DNA of 64,000 bases from Dyella ginsengisoli LA-4 (GCF_000334915.1 NZ_AMSF01000033.1:62001-126000); one strand, 5' to 3'; counted from the stretch's first letter, positions 51,417 through 61,497 are shown. Notes: generated by a model from the sequence alone, not told the origin. Made by a program: numbers and translations.

Positions 51417-53033
51417 TCAGTCGACGGTCGCGTACATCACCGCATGCGCCGGCAGGTGCAGCGTGCCGCCCCCGATGGTTCCCGACGCAAGGCCGTGACC
51501 GTCCAGCGGCGAGAGCACGCCCAGCACCGACACGTCGAGCGAGGCGGCCTGCGCCGAGAGGTTGAACGCGGCGAGCACGGTACGGCCATCCAGCGTGCGG
51601 GTGAACGCCAGCACCGGCTCGGCCGTGTCGAGGAAACGGATGTCGCCCCAGCACAGGGCCGGCTGCGTGCGGCGCCAGTGCATGAAGGTGCGGAAACCCT
51701 TCAATGCCGACACCGGCGCATCCTCCTGCTCCAGCACCGAGCGCGCCGCGTGGTCGGCCGGCACCGGCAGCCACGGCTTGCCGGCACTGAAGCCGGCGTT
51801 GGGCTGGTCATTCCACGGCATCGGCGTACGGCAGCCGTCGCGGCCCTTGAAGTTCGGCCAGAACGCGATGCCGTAGGGATCCTGCAGCGACTCGTACGGC
51901 ACCTCGGCCTCGGTCAGCGCCAGCTCCTCGCCCTGGTAGACGCAGACCGAGCCGCGCAGCGAACAGACCATCGCGGTCAGCAGGTTGGCCAGCTTCGGCG
52001 AGGCATCGCCATTGCCCCAGCGCGACAGCACGCGCTCGACGTCGTGGTTGGATATCGCCCAGCACGGCCAGCCCTCGGTCATCTGCGCTTCCAGCCGCTC
52101 GACCGTGCCACGGATATAGCTCGCACTGAAATCGTCGGTAAGCAGTTCGAAGCTGTAGCCGAGATGCAGGCGCTTGCCGGTGGTGTACTCGGCCATGGTC
52201 GCCAGCGAGTCCTCCGAGGAGATCTCGCCCAGCGCCGCCACTTCGTCGTAGCGATCCAGCAGCGCACGCAGCTGCTCGAGGAACGCGAGGTTCTCCGGCT
52301 GCGTGTTGTTGTACCAGTGGCGCTGGAACGCGTACGGGTTGTCCGGGCTGAAGCCGCGCCCCACGCGCTCGTGCGGCGGCTTGGCCGGGTTGTCGCGCAG
52401 CAGGGCGTCATGGAAGCAGAAGTTGATCGCGTCCAGCCGCAGCCCGTCGACGCCGCGGTCGAGCCAGAACTTCACGCTGTCCAGGATCGCCTCGCGCACC
52501 GCCGGGTTATGGAAGTTGAGGTCCGGCTGCGAGGTGAGGAAGTTGTGCAGGTAGTACTGGCCCCGCCGCGGCTCCCACTGCCAGGCGCAACCACCGAACA
52601 GCGACAGCCAGTTGTTCGGCGGCGTGCCGTCCTCGCGCGCATCGGCCCACACGTACCAGTCGGCCTTCGGGTTGTCGCGGCTCTGTCGACTTTCCTGGAA
52701 CCAGGCGTGCTCGATCGAGGTGTGGCTGAGCACCTGGTCGATCATCACCTTGAGGCCGAGGCGGTGCGCCTTGGCCAGCAGCCGATCGAAGTCGTCCAGC
52801 GTACCGAACAGCGGGTCGACATCGCGGTAGTCGGCGATGTCGTAACCGAAATCGGCCATCGGCGACTTGAAGAACGGCGAGATCCAGATCGCATCGACGC
52901 CGAGGCTGGCCACGTAGTCGAGCCGCTCGATGATGCCCGGCAGATCGCCGACACCGTCGCCGTTCGTGTCCAGGAAACTGCGCGGATAGATCTGGTAGAT
53001 GACGCCTCCGCGCCACCACGGTTGCTTTTGCAT
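51417..53033 (-). CDS. GH13 alpha-glucosidase
   Basis: 538 residues, no signal peptide, so cytoplasmic. GH13 regions: MIDQVLSHTS (I, about 95), GLRLDAINF (II, nucleophile Asp, about 197-205), ALGEIS (III, acid Glu, about 268) and AISNHDV (IV, about 329). The start YQIYPRSFLDTNGDGVGDLPGI is typical of alpha-1,4- or alpha-1,6-glucosidases acting on maltose and short oligomers. ATG 53033 begins the conserved part. The operator-like site at 53145-53159 lies 112 bp upstream. Confidence 0.9.
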   Translation of the reverse strand: MQKQPWWRGGVIYQIYPRSFLDTNGDGVGDLPGIIERLDYVASLGVDAIWISPFFKSPMADFGYDIADYRDVDPLFGTLDDFDRLLAKAHRLGLKVMIDQVLSHTSIEHAWFQESRQSRDNPKADWYVWADAREDGTPPNNWLSLFGGCAWQWEPRRGQYYLHNFLTSQPDLNFHNPAVREAILDSVKFWLDRGVDGLRLDAINFCFHDALLRDNPAKPPHERVGRGFSPDNPYAFQRHWYNNTQPENLAFLEQLRALLDRYDEVAALGEISSEDSLATMAEYTTGKRLHLGYSFELLTDDFSASYIRGTVERLEAQMTEGWPCWAISNHDVERVLSRWGNGDASPKLANLLTAMVCSLRGSVCVYQGEELALTEAEVPYESLQDPYGIAFWPNFKGRDGCRTPMPWNDQPNAGFSAGKPWLPVPADHAARSVLEQEDAPVSALKGFRTFMHWRRTQPALCWGDIRFLDTAEPVLAFTRTLDGRTVLAAFNLSAQAASLDVSVLGVLSPLDGHGLASGTIGGGTLHLPAHAVMYATVD

Positions 53034-53144
53034 GTATTGATCCCGGCGAACGCGCCCTGCCCCTGTGCGGGCTCGCGCGTGCTGCGTTGGAGTGCAGCGA
53101 TGGCTGGGGAGCTTAAAGGTGCGTCCATCACCTTCCGATGGGTC

Positions 53145-53159
53145 TGCATACGTATTCAT
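53145..53159. promoter_or_regulatory. ATGAATACGTATGCA operator, copy 1
   Basis: TGCATACGTATTCAT on the plus strand, the exact reverse complement of the copies at 53756 and 59756. Centre TACGTA. It lies upstream of the alpha-glucosidase gene. Probable LacI-family operator for alpha-glucan genes. Confidence 0.7.
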
Positions 53160-53755
53160 CCCGCGCACTCGCGCGCCACGCAGAGCGCTTGGCATGATGC
53201 ATCGCGGCATCCGCCCCAGTCCCCGGCGTTGTCACGTTGCCGGCGAATGCATCGGAAAGTTCGCCCCACGGCCGTTTTGGACGCGCCAACGCCCTCGCCT
53301 CCCGACCTGCGCAGTTGCAACATCCAGGCGACCGCGTCGGCTCGGCCGATTTCGGCGGCGACTCGCGGGCAGACAGGCATCCGATCGTCCATGCAGGTGG
53401 CCTGTCCGGCCCCGCCCGATCACGCAGGAAGAGTGACCTTCGATATCGCGGAAGCCGCGCCACAGAAGGCGCAGGGCAATATCGTCGTCTGGACGTCCAT
53501 ACCGCTTCGACGGTGCCGCGCAGCCGGCATGCACGGCATTCCGAAGTCGTTCGAGGCCACTCTGCGCCGGATGCGCTGCCACCTGCCGTCGAGGCCGGCA
53601 AAGGCCATGGCCGCGACTCGACTTTGCGGCGACGCACCAACGCCCACAAGCCCAGCAAAGAAGCCACGCAAACGTTTTCCTGGATTCATTTGTATTGCAT
53701 TGCCGCAAGGAAAAATATCAATTGCAACAAAGCGATAGAGGGGCGCCGGGTTGTT

Positions 53756-53770
53756 ATGAATACGTATGCA
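53756..53770. promoter_or_regulatory. ATGAATACGTATGCA operator, copy 2
   Basis: ATGAATACGTATGCA, 143 bp upstream of the TonB-receptor start. Confidence 0.7.
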
Positions 53771-53912
53771 GGTTTGCTCGCAAGCGAGTAGGGCAGGACT
53801 AACATCCCGCCCCGACGGCAAACCACAAATGTCGTTCGCAACGGGCAGACCGGATCACTCATCCAACGGTACTCCCGGCGAAATCAAATCGATTTTCCAA
53901 GGGGAGGCGTAC

Positions 53913-56825
53913 ATGTTGAATCTCAAGCGCAATCTGCTGAGCGCAGCGCTGGCATCGGCCATGTTCATGGTGGCCACGCACGCGCAGGCGGATGCAGCAA
54001 CGGCCGCGGGCCAGCAGTCCAGCGACACTTCGCAGAGCTCGGACCAGGCCACCGGCAAGGACACCAAGACGGCCGATGGCAAGCAGCGCCCCAGCAGCGC
54101 CACCAAGCTGCAGTCGGTGGAAGTGAGCGGCTTCATCAGCTCCCTGGAGAACTCCACTGCGGTCAAGCGCAACGCCGACTCGATCGTCGAGGCGGTGTCC
54201 GCCGAGCAGATCGGCAAGCTGCCGGGCGTGTCGATCGCCGACACCCTGGGGCGCCTGCCGGGCCTCGCGGTGCAGACCGTCAGCGGTCGCCCGCAGGTGC
54301 TGACCATCCACGGCCTGGGTCCTGACTTCTCCACCGCACTGGTCAATGGCGGCCAGCAGGTGTCGACCTCCAACAACCGCGACGTGCAGTTCGATCAGTA
54401 TCCGTCGAGCTGGTTCAACACCGTGGTGGTGCACCTGAGCCCCTCGGCCAACCTGATCGGCCAGGGCCTGGCCGGCACGGTCGACATGCAGACCATCCGT
54501 CCGCTCGAGAAGTCCAAGCCGGAAGCCGCACTCAACGCGCGCTACGTCTGGAACGACATGTCCGAGCTGTCCCCCGGCAAGGGCGTCAGCAACAAGGGCT
54601 ACAACCTCAACGGCGTGTGGGTGAACCAGTTCGCCGACCACACCATGGGCGTGACCCTGGGCGTGGACTTCGAGTCCAACCCGGCGGAGATCCAGCACCA
54701 GGCTCCCTGGGGCTACCCGACCGACAATTCCGTTGCGGCCGGCAACGGCGTGGTGGGTGGCTCGAAGAACTACGGCATCTCCGACACGATGAAGCGCAAC
54801 GGTCTGCTCGCCACGTTCCAGTGGGAGCCGAACGAGCACTACACCGGCACCATCGACATGACGTACGACAACTTCAAGGAAGTGCAGCAGGCCAAGGGCA
54901 TGGAGCTGCCGCTCGCCTGGGGTTCGGCCACGCTGCAGCCGGGCTACACCGCCAGCAACGGCCTGATCACCAGCGGCACCTACACCACGCTGTCGCCGGT
55001 GATCCGCAACGACTACAACCAGACCAGCGCCCGGGTCTACAACCTCAACTGGGACAACAAGTTCCACATCAACGACAACTGGTCGGCCGACCTCGTGGGC
55101 AACTACTCGCGCGCCACGCGCCGCGACATCAACCTCGAGAGCTATTCCGGCCTGGGCTTCAACAAGTCCGGCCCGACCGACACCATCGGCTTCGTCGAGC
55201 AGGGCAACGGTCTGCTGTACGTCAACCCGTCGTATGACTACACCAACGGCATCGTGCTGACCGACCCGCAGGGCTGGGGCGGCGGCAACGACGTGGTGCA
55301 GGCGGGCTTCATCAATGCGCCGCACACGGTCGACTACCTGGCCAACCTCAAGCTGGCCGTCGAGCGTGACTTCGTCAGCGGCCCGTTCTCCAGCCTGGAG
55401 TTCGGCGTGGCGCACAGCGAGCGCCACAAGTCCTACCACATCGACCAGACCTTCCTGACCCTGGGCGGTGGCACCATCAGCGGCGGCAGTGCGGTCACCT
55501 CCGCGCCGTTCAGCGGCTCGACCTGCAGCCCGCTGGCCTGGATGGGCATCAGCCAGCAGCTCTGCTACGACCCGCTGGCCGAGATCGCCAACGGCACCCT
55601 GGTCGGCGTACCGACCTTCGGCTCTTCGCTGTCCACTCCGCCGGACTGGAAGACGAAGGAGAAGGTGCTGACCCCGTACTTCCAGTTCAATCTGGACACC
55701 TACCTGGGCAACGTCAGCCTGCGCGGCAACTTCGGCGTGCAGATGCAGCACACCTCGCAGAGCGCCGAGGGTGAGCGAGTGGCCCCGGGCAGCGCGGTCA
55801 CCGGCGACGCGATCACCCTGATCCCGGTCAAGGGGAGCACCAGCTACAACAAGTACCTGCCCAGTGCGAACCTGATCTTCGGCCTGACCCAGGATGACGA
55901 CTTCCGCGTCAGCGCGGCCCGCACCCTGGCCCGTCCGCGCATGGACCAGATGAACGCCAGTCTCTCGGTGAGCGGCAACATCACCCACCTGTCGTCGACC
56001 GATCCGAACCAGGCCTACTTCAGCGCGTCCGGCGGCAACCCGAAGCTGAAGCCGACCATGGCCGACAACTACAACGTCAGCTATGAGCACTACTTCTCCG
56101 GCGGCAGCAGCTTCCAGTGCGGCTCCAGTGACCAGAAGAACTCGGACCTGTGCCGCACCGGTGGCGGTGGCTACTTCGCGGTGTCGGGCTACTTCATCGC
56201 GCTGCATGACTACATCAACCCGAACTCGGCGTTCCTGTACGACTTCAGCTCGTTCCTGCCGTTCGGCCTGACCTCGGCCCAGCTGGCCCAGCTCGGCACC
56301 ACGCTGGGCACGGTGTCCGGCCCGGAGAACAACGGCCGCGGCTACGTGAAGGGCGCCCAGGTCACGTTGAACCTGCCGTTCAACCTGATCGCCCAGCCGC
56401 TCGATGGCTTCGGCACGATCCTCACCGCCAACCGCACCAAGAGCTCGCTGGTCTACCCGGGCAACCCGAACCCGATCACGGTGCCGGGCCTGTCCAAGTG
56501 GGTCGCCAACGGCACGCTGTACTACCAGCATGCCGGCTTCGAGGCGCGCATCAGCGACAGCTACCGCTCCAGCTTCCTGGGCGAGGTGTCGGGCATAAGT
56601 GCCTCGCGCATCGAGCAGACGGTGGGTGGCGGCAGCACGTACGACGCGCAGGTCAGCTACACCTTCGACCACGGCCCGCTGAACGGCCTGACGGTGATCG
56701 CGCAGGGCTCGAACCTGTCGAACAAGATCTTCACCACCTATCAGAACAACGACCCGCGCCAGGTGCTGACCTGGGAACGCTACGGCCGTCGTTACGAGGT
56801 GGGCGTCTCCTACAAGTTCCAGTAA
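53913..56825 (+). CDS. TonB-dependent receptor (Xanthomonas/Caulobacter type)
   Basis: 970 residues. A signal peptide (about 1-26, HAQADA) is followed by the plug (about 65-200: AVSAEQIGKLPGVSIADTLG, then QVLTIHGLGPDFSTALVNGG) and a 22-strand barrel ending RRYEVGVSYKFQ, with a terminal aromatic segment. Length and plug wording match the large receptors that import oligosaccharides. The operator and neighbouring amylases suggest maltodextrin (inference). An AGGGGAGG ribosome site precedes ATG 53913. Confidence 0.9.
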   Translation: MLNLKRNLLSAALASAMFMVATHAQADAATAAGQQSSDTSQSSDQATGKDTKTADGKQRPSSATKLQSVEVSGFISSLENSTAVKRNADSIVEAVSAEQIGKLPGVSIADTLGRLPGLAVQTVSGRPQVLTIHGLGPDFSTALVNGGQQVSTSNNRDVQFDQYPSSWFNTVVVHLSPSANLIGQGLAGTVDMQTIRPLEKSKPEAALNARYVWNDMSELSPGKGVSNKGYNLNGVWVNQFADHTMGVTLGVDFESNPAEIQHQAPWGYPTDNSVAAGNGVVGGSKNYGISDTMKRNGLLATFQWEPNEHYTGTIDMTYDNFKEVQQAKGMELPLAWGSATLQPGYTASNGLITSGTYTTLSPVIRNDYNQTSARVYNLNWDNKFHINDNWSADLVGNYSRATRRDINLESYSGLGFNKSGPTDTIGFVEQGNGLLYVNPSYDYTNGIVLTDPQGWGGGNDVVQAGFINAPHTVDYLANLKLAVERDFVSGPFSSLEFGVAHSERHKSYHIDQTFLTLGGGTISGGSAVTSAPFSGSTCSPLAWMGISQQLCYDPLAEIANGTLVGVPTFGSSLSTPPDWKTKEKVLTPYFQFNLDTYLGNVSLRGNFGVQMQHTSQSAEGERVAPGSAVTGDAITLIPVKGSTSYNKYLPSANLIFGLTQDDDFRVSAARTLARPRMDQMNASLSVSGNITHLSSTDPNQAYFSASGGNPKLKPTMADNYNVSYEHYFSGGSSFQCGSSDQKNSDLCRTGGGGYFAVSGYFIALHDYINPNSAFLYDFSSFLPFGLTSAQLAQLGTTLGTVSGPENNGRGYVKGAQVTLNLPFNLIAQPLDGFGTILTANRTKSSLVYPGNPNPITVPGLSKWVANGTLYYQHAGFEARISDSYRSSFLGEVSGISASRIEQTVGGGSTYDAQVSYTFDHGPLNGLTVIAQGSNLSNKIFTTYQNNDPRQVLTWERYGRRYEVGVSYKFQ

Positions 56826-56844
56826 GCCGCAAGGCTTCCTCCCC

Positions 56845-56878
56845 GAGCCCCGTTGGTTTCCAGCGGGGCTCTTTTTTT
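56845..56878 (+). terminator. Terminator after TonB receptor
   Basis: Stem GAGCCCCG (56845-56852) / CGGGGCTC (56864-56871) followed by seven T. Confidence 0.88.
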
Positions 56879-56934
56879 GACAAGCCTGCGACGGGACGCT
56901 AATCAGCTTCCCGTCACGGCGCAGGAATTCCTCC

Positions 56935-58446
56935 ATGCAAGCCAACCCGATCCAGCGCGTGGTCATCGTCGGCGGCGGCACCGCCGGATGGATGACCGCC
57001 GCCCTGCTTTCCCGGGCCATCGGCCCACGGCTGGCCATCACGCTGGTCGAATCGGACGAGATCGGCACCGTCGGCGTCGGCGAGGCGACGATTCCGCAGA
57101 TCCGCCACGTCAACGCCTTCCTCGGCATCGACGAAGACGAACTGATGCGTGCCGTGAAGGGCACCTTCAAGCTGGCGATCCAGTTCAACGACTGGCACCG
57201 GATCGGCGACTCCTACCTGCATGCCTTTGGCGATATCGGGCTGCCGCTGGGCCTGGTACCGTTCCAGCACTACTGGCTGCGCGACCGGCAGGAACGCGGC
57301 CAGGCGGCGCCCGACCTCTGGTCGTATTCGATCAACGCGCAGGCCTGCGCCCAGCATCGTTTCGGCCGGCTGGACCGGATCGGCTCCAGCCCGATGACCG
57401 GCACCCGCCACGCCTACCATCTGGATGCCGGCCTGTACGGCCAGTACCTGCGCCAGCGCTGCGACCCGCGCCAGGTGCAGCGCATCGAGGGCAAGGTGGT
57501 CGACGTCAAGCTGCGCGCGGACAACGGCTTCATCGAGTCGCTGCAACTGCAGGGGGGCGTGCGGGTCGAGGGCGACCTGTTCATCGACTGCTCCGGCTTC
57601 CGCGGCCTGCTGATCGAGGGGGCGCTCAAGGCCGGCTACGACGACTGGACGCAATGGCTGCCGTGCGACCGCGCGGTCGCGGTACCGAGCGAGCGCGTGG
57701 CACCGATGCGGCCCTACACCCAGGCCAGCGCGCGCGCCGCCGGCTGGCAGTGGCGCATCCCGCTGCAGCACCGCAACGGCAACGGCCACGTGTTCTGCAG
57801 CCGGTTCATCAGCGACGACGAGGCCACCGCCACCCTGCTGGCCAACCTCGACGGCGCGGCGCTGGCCGAGCCCCGCGTGCTGCGCTTCACCACCGGCGCG
57901 CGCCGCCGCTTCTGGATCGGCAACTGCGTGGCGCTGGGCCTGGCCAGCGGCTTCATGGAACCGCTGGAGTCGACCAGCATCCACATGATCCAGTCCGGCA
58001 TCAGCCGGCTGATCTCGCTGTTCCCGGACCGGCATTGCGACCCGGCGCTGAGCGAGGAATACAACCGCCAGACGCGCTTCGAGTACGAACGCATCCGCGA
58101 CTTCCTGGTGCTGCACTACCGCGCCACCGAACGCGACGACACCGCGTTCTGGCGGCATTGCCGCACCATCGCCATGCCCGAGGGACTGGCCGAGCGCATC
58201 GAACTGTTCCGCCGCAGCGGACAGGTCTTCCGTCACGGCGACGAGCTGTTCACCGAGGTAGGCTGGCTGCAGGTCATGCTCGGCCAGGGCATCGCCCCGC
58301 AGGCCTGGCATCCGGCGGCCGACGCACTGCCCGCTGCGGAGCTGGAAGGCTTCCTCGGCAACATGCGCACGCTGATCCAGCGCGCCGTGGCCACCTTCCC
58401 GGAGCACGGCCAGTTCGTCGCGACGCACTGCCGCGCGACGTACTGA
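56935..58446 (+). CDS. Flavin-dependent tryptophan-halogenase family protein
   Basis: 503 residues. The FAD motif VIVGGGTAGWMTAALL (about 9-24), the conserved Lys of the halogenase tunnel in VKGTFKLAIQF (about 73-83), WQWRIP (the WxWxIP signature, about 269-274) and Glu in ASGFMEPLESTSIHMI (about 342) are all present, so it could be active. In Xanthomonadales and Caulobacterales such genes often sit beside sugar TonB receptors without a known product; the substrate is unknown. The gene is separated from the receptor by a terminator. Confidence 0.88.
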   Translation: MQANPIQRVVIVGGGTAGWMTAALLSRAIGPRLAITLVESDEIGTVGVGEATIPQIRHVNAFLGIDEDELMRAVKGTFKLAIQFNDWHRIGDSYLHAFGDIGLPLGLVPFQHYWLRDRQERGQAAPDLWSYSINAQACAQHRFGRLDRIGSSPMTGTRHAYHLDAGLYGQYLRQRCDPRQVQRIEGKVVDVKLRADNGFIESLQLQGGVRVEGDLFIDCSGFRGLLIEGALKAGYDDWTQWLPCDRAVAVPSERVAPMRPYTQASARAAGWQWRIPLQHRNGNGHVFCSRFISDDEATATLLANLDGAALAEPRVLRFTTGARRRFWIGNCVALGLASGFMEPLESTSIHMIQSGISRLISLFPDRHCDPALSEEYNRQTRFEYERIRDFLVLHYRATERDDTAFWRHCRTIAMPEGLAERIELFRRSGQVFRHGDELFTEVGWLQVMLGQGIAPQAWHPAADALPAAELEGFLGNMRTLIQRAVATFPEHGQFVATHCRATY

Positions 58447-58455
58447 GCTCGCGCC

Positions 58456-59646
58456 CTACCCCGCAGCGCGCAGCCGCTGCAATCGCGGCGCCACCATCGG
58501 CACGGTGAGCATGGTGGAGGCCACGGCCATCAACAGCAGCGCGGTGAAGGTATCGCCGGTGATGATGCCGCGATCCAGCAGCACGTTGACGAAGATGATC
58601 ATGATCAGCGCCTTGGTCTGCAGCAACCAGCCGACCAGCCAGGCCTCGCCACGGCTCCAGCCCAGCCAGCGCGCCGCAAGATGCACGCCGGCCAGCTTGC
58701 CCATGACCTGTGCCGCCAGCAGCAGGCCGGCCGCGGCGAACACCGCACCGCCGCCTACACTCCAGTGCGTGCGCAGGCCGGTGGAGAGGAAGAACACCGG
58801 CATCACCACCAGCAGCACGTGATGGCGCAGCAGGTCCAGCGCTGGGCCATCGAAACTGTCGCGGTCGGTGACCGCACCGGCGAGGAAGGCACCGACCATG
58901 AAGTGCAGGCCGGCACGATCCGCGGCCAGGGCGCAGAGCGCCAGCCAGATCAGTCCCACGTACCAGCGGTCGGCCGCCGGCAGCCGGCGCATCAGGCGGC
59001 GGAATACCCAGGCCACCGGCACGAACAGCGCGAGAAAGGCGAGCTGCAGGCCGATCCGCTGCCAGTCCACCAGGATCACCGCCAGCACCGCCCAGATCGC
59101 CACGTCGTCGAGGCTGGCGTAGCGGAGCACGCGCTGCCCGAACGGCTCGCGCAGGATCGCCAGCTTCTCCATCAGCAGCAACAGGATCGGCAGGGCGGTC
59201 ACCGCGCAGGCCATGCCGACCCCCATGACGAACTGCCAGCGCGCGCCATGCGGACCGATCCAGCCGTCACGCCATTGCAGCAGCACCAGCGCGGCCAGGG
59301 CTCCCGCCAGCAATGGCACTCCGAGTGCCAGGCCAGCGGTGATCCCGCACTCGCGCCGCTGCCGCCATACCTGACCCAGGTCCAGCTCGATGCCGGCGAT
59401 CCACACGAAGACCATGACCGCCCACCAGGCGATGCCGTTGAGCGCCTGGATCACGCCCGGGTCGAACACCGTGGCGTAGTAGGCGGGAAAGACCGCGCCC
59501 AGCACGCCCGGACCGAGCAGGATGCCGCAGACGATCTGCACCACCACCAGCGGTGCGACGTATTCCGTGCGTCCGATCCGCCACAGCAGATACGGCACGG
59601 CAAGGATCAGCAACATCGCCAGCAGGAACAGATCGGTCTGGTGCAT
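58456..59646 (-). CDS. CPA2-type cation:proton antiporter
   Basis: 396 residues, about 11-12 membrane helices. GILLGPGVLGAVFP (about 41-54), VFVWIAGIELDLGQVW (about 78-93), the paired FMVGAFLAGAVTDRD segment (about 260-275) and LRYASLDDVAIWAVLAVI (about 173-190) with the two Asp are features of KefB/GerN-like antiporters. No C-terminal RCK domain, so it is the short form. The operator copy 3 lies upstream, between this gene and the amylase. Confidence 0.88.
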   Translation of the reverse strand: MHQTDLFLLAMLLILAVPYLLWRIGRTEYVAPLVVVQIVCGILLGPGVLGAVFPAYYATVFDPGVIQALNGIAWWAVMVFVWIAGIELDLGQVWRQRRECGITAGLALGVPLLAGALAALVLLQWRDGWIGPHGARWQFVMGVGMACAVTALPILLLLMEKLAILREPFGQRVLRYASLDDVAIWAVLAVILVDWQRIGLQLAFLALFVPVAWVFRRLMRRLPAADRWYVGLIWLALCALAADRAGLHFMVGAFLAGAVTDRDSFDGPALDLLRHHVLLVVMPVFFLSTGLRTHWSVGGGAVFAAAGLLLAAQVMGKLAGVHLAARWLGWSRGEAWLVGWLLQTKALIMIIFVNVLLDRGIITGDTFTALLLMAVASTMLTVPMVAPRLQRLRAAG

Positions 59647-59755
59647 GGAGCGCTTCGGCAGATGGCGAGCGGCGATCATCCCCGATCCATGCCCAGGCCG
59701 TGAAGAGCTTGCGAATCTTCCGCACTGCACCACGGAAAACCGCACAACCACGCCG

Positions 59756-59770
59756 ATGAATACGTATGCA
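59756..59770. promoter_or_regulatory. ATGAATACGTATGCA operator, copy 3
   Basis: ATGAATACGTATGCA in the gap between the divergent antiporter and amylase genes, 110 bp before the antiporter start and 115 bp before the amylase start. Confidence 0.7.
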
Positions 59771-59884
59771 GCACGGCCGCACGGAGCGGGCACCGGCCTA
59801 CCATGGGTGCCGCTTTGGACGTCCGAACGACATCACGCTTCGCGTCGTTCGCGCCGCCGTCCGTCGACCGCCGGGGAAACCGTC

Positions 59885-61462
59885 TTGATCCGTTCCGTCA
59901 CGCTCTCGTCGCTGCTCGCATCCGCCCTGCTGCTGGGCGGCTGCGCCACGGCACCCGCACCGCGATCCCCGGTCGCGCAGGCGCACGCCCAAGCCGCATC
60001 CTCGCCGCGCTCCGGTGTGTACTACGAGATCTTCGTGCGCAGCTGGTACGACACCAACGGCGACGGCATCGGCGACCTCAACGGCGTCACCGCCAAGCTC
60101 GATTACCTCAAGTCGCTGGGCGTGAGCGGGATCTGGCTGATGCCGATCAACCCGTCGCCGAGCTACCACGGCTACGACATCACCGACTACGAGGCGATCA
60201 ACCCGCAGTACGGCACGATGGCCGACTTCGAGCACCTGCTGGCCGAGGCGCACAAGCGCGGCATCAAGGTGATCATCGATCTGGTGATCAACCACACCAG
60301 CAACGAGCACCCGTGGTTCCAGGCCGCGCAGGATCCGCGCGACCCGCATCACGACTGGTACAGCTGGGCCACCCCCGGCACCGACCTCACGGCGAAAAGC
60401 GCCGCTGGCGACAAGGCGTGGCAGGCACTGCCGGACGGGCGCCACTACCTGGGCATCTTTTCCCCGGGCATGCCCGATCTCAACTACGACAACCCGGCCG
60501 TGCGCCAAGCGATGGTCGACGTCGGCCGGTTCTGGTCGCGCAAGGGCGTGGACGGTTTCCGTCTGGACGCTGCGCGCCACATCTACCTGAACTTCCAGTC
60601 GCAGGAAGGCGACCCGGAAGTTCTCAGGGAAAACCTCGCCTGGTGGCAGCAGTTCATGCGCGGGGTGCGCGCGGTGAATCCGGACACCTACGTGGTCGGC
60701 GAGGTCACCGAGAGCAGCTGGCAGCAGCTCGCTCCCTGGTACGGCGCGCTCAGCGCGGTGTTCGACTTCCCGCTCGCCACGCGGCTGATCGACGCGGCGC
60801 GCAGCGGCGAGGCCGGCGACCTCGCCGAACGGCTGCAGCAGCGCTATGCCGGCTTCACGGCCGGTGCCGGCCACGAAGGCGCCGATGCGCCGTTCCTGTC
60901 CAACCACGACCAGAACCGGGTGATGAGCCAGCTCGACGGCGACGCGGCGCACATGCGCATGGCCGCGGCGATGCTGCTCACCCTGCCCGGCCATCCGTTC
61001 GTGTACTACGGCGAGGAGCTGGGCATGCGCGCCGTGAAGCCCGATCCCGACCTGCGCGAACCGATGCGCTGGGAGCGCAGCCCGCACGCTGCGGGCGAGG
61101 CGACCTGGGAGCCCGGCAACGCCGCCAACGGTCCGGACGTATCGGTGCAGGCCGAACTGGCCGACCCCGGCTCGCTGCTGGCCGACTACCGCATGCTGAT
61201 CCACTGGCGCGAACAGGTCGGCGCCCTGCGCGACGGCACGCTGACCGCATTCGCCAGCGGCAACACCCACGTGGCGGGCTGGCAGCTGCAGGACGCGGAC
61301 TCGCGCGTGCTGGTGCTGCACAACCTGTCCGGCCAGCCGCAGTCGGTGGCGCTCGGCGCCGCGTCGCCGTTCCATGCGATTCGCCTGGCCAGCCGCGACG
61401 GCGTGCGACTGCACGACCAGCGCGTCGACCTTCCCCCCGACACGTCGGTGGTGCTCGAGTAA
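59885..61462 (+). CDS. Secreted GH13 alpha-amylase lipoprotein
   Basis: 525 residues. The likely start is TTG 59885 with GGGGAAA upstream: it gives a lipoprotein signal ending LLGGC (Cys about 20), whereas the upstream ATG lies inside the operator. GH13 regions: DLVINHTS (I, about 134), GFRLDAARH (II, nucleophile Asp, about 222-230), VGEVTES (III, acid Glu, about 272) and SNHDQNRV (IV, about 338-345). It would cut starch or glycogen at the cell surface. The GH31 gene follows 35 nt later. Confidence 0.88.
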   Translation: MIRSVTLSSLLASALLLGGCATAPAPRSPVAQAHAQAASSPRSGVYYEIFVRSWYDTNGDGIGDLNGVTAKLDYLKSLGVSGIWLMPINPSPSYHGYDITDYEAINPQYGTMADFEHLLAEAHKRGIKVIIDLVINHTSNEHPWFQAAQDPRDPHHDWYSWATPGTDLTAKSAAGDKAWQALPDGRHYLGIFSPGMPDLNYDNPAVRQAMVDVGRFWSRKGVDGFRLDAARHIYLNFQSQEGDPEVLRENLAWWQQFMRGVRAVNPDTYVVGEVTESSWQQLAPWYGALSAVFDFPLATRLIDAARSGEAGDLAERLQQRYAGFTAGAGHEGADAPFLSNHDQNRVMSQLDGDAAHMRMAAAMLLTLPGHPFVYYGEELGMRAVKPDPDLREPMRWERSPHAAGEATWEPGNAANGPDVSVQAELADPGSLLADYRMLIHWREQVGALRDGTLTAFASGNTHVAGWQLQDADSRVLVLHNLSGQPQSVALGAASPFHAIRLASRDGVRLHDQRVDLPPDTSVVLE

Positions 61463-61497
61463 GCGCCCCGATCGTCGCCCCGCCCCACGCACAGAGG

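Larger units (their letters stand above)
53034..53912. other. Long intergenic region of the glucan locus
   Basis: 879 bp between divergent alpha-glucosidase and TonB-receptor genes. It contains operator copies at 53145 and 53756. Several open frames exist but none has a recognisable start, ribosome site or protein character. The stretch 53680-53760 is AT-richer (AAAAATATCAATTGCAAC) and should hold the receptor promoter. A degraded gene in 53160-53680 cannot be excluded. Confidence 0.45.

Noticed and set aside
53160..53680. Several overlapping open frames in the long gap of the glucan locus
   Set aside because: None has a start with a ribosome site or recognisable motifs; composition is like non-coding or decayed DNA.
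53859..57188. Long minus-strand open frame opposite the TonB receptor
   Set aside because: Same reason: antisense shadow in GC-rich DNA, with no recognisable protein character.
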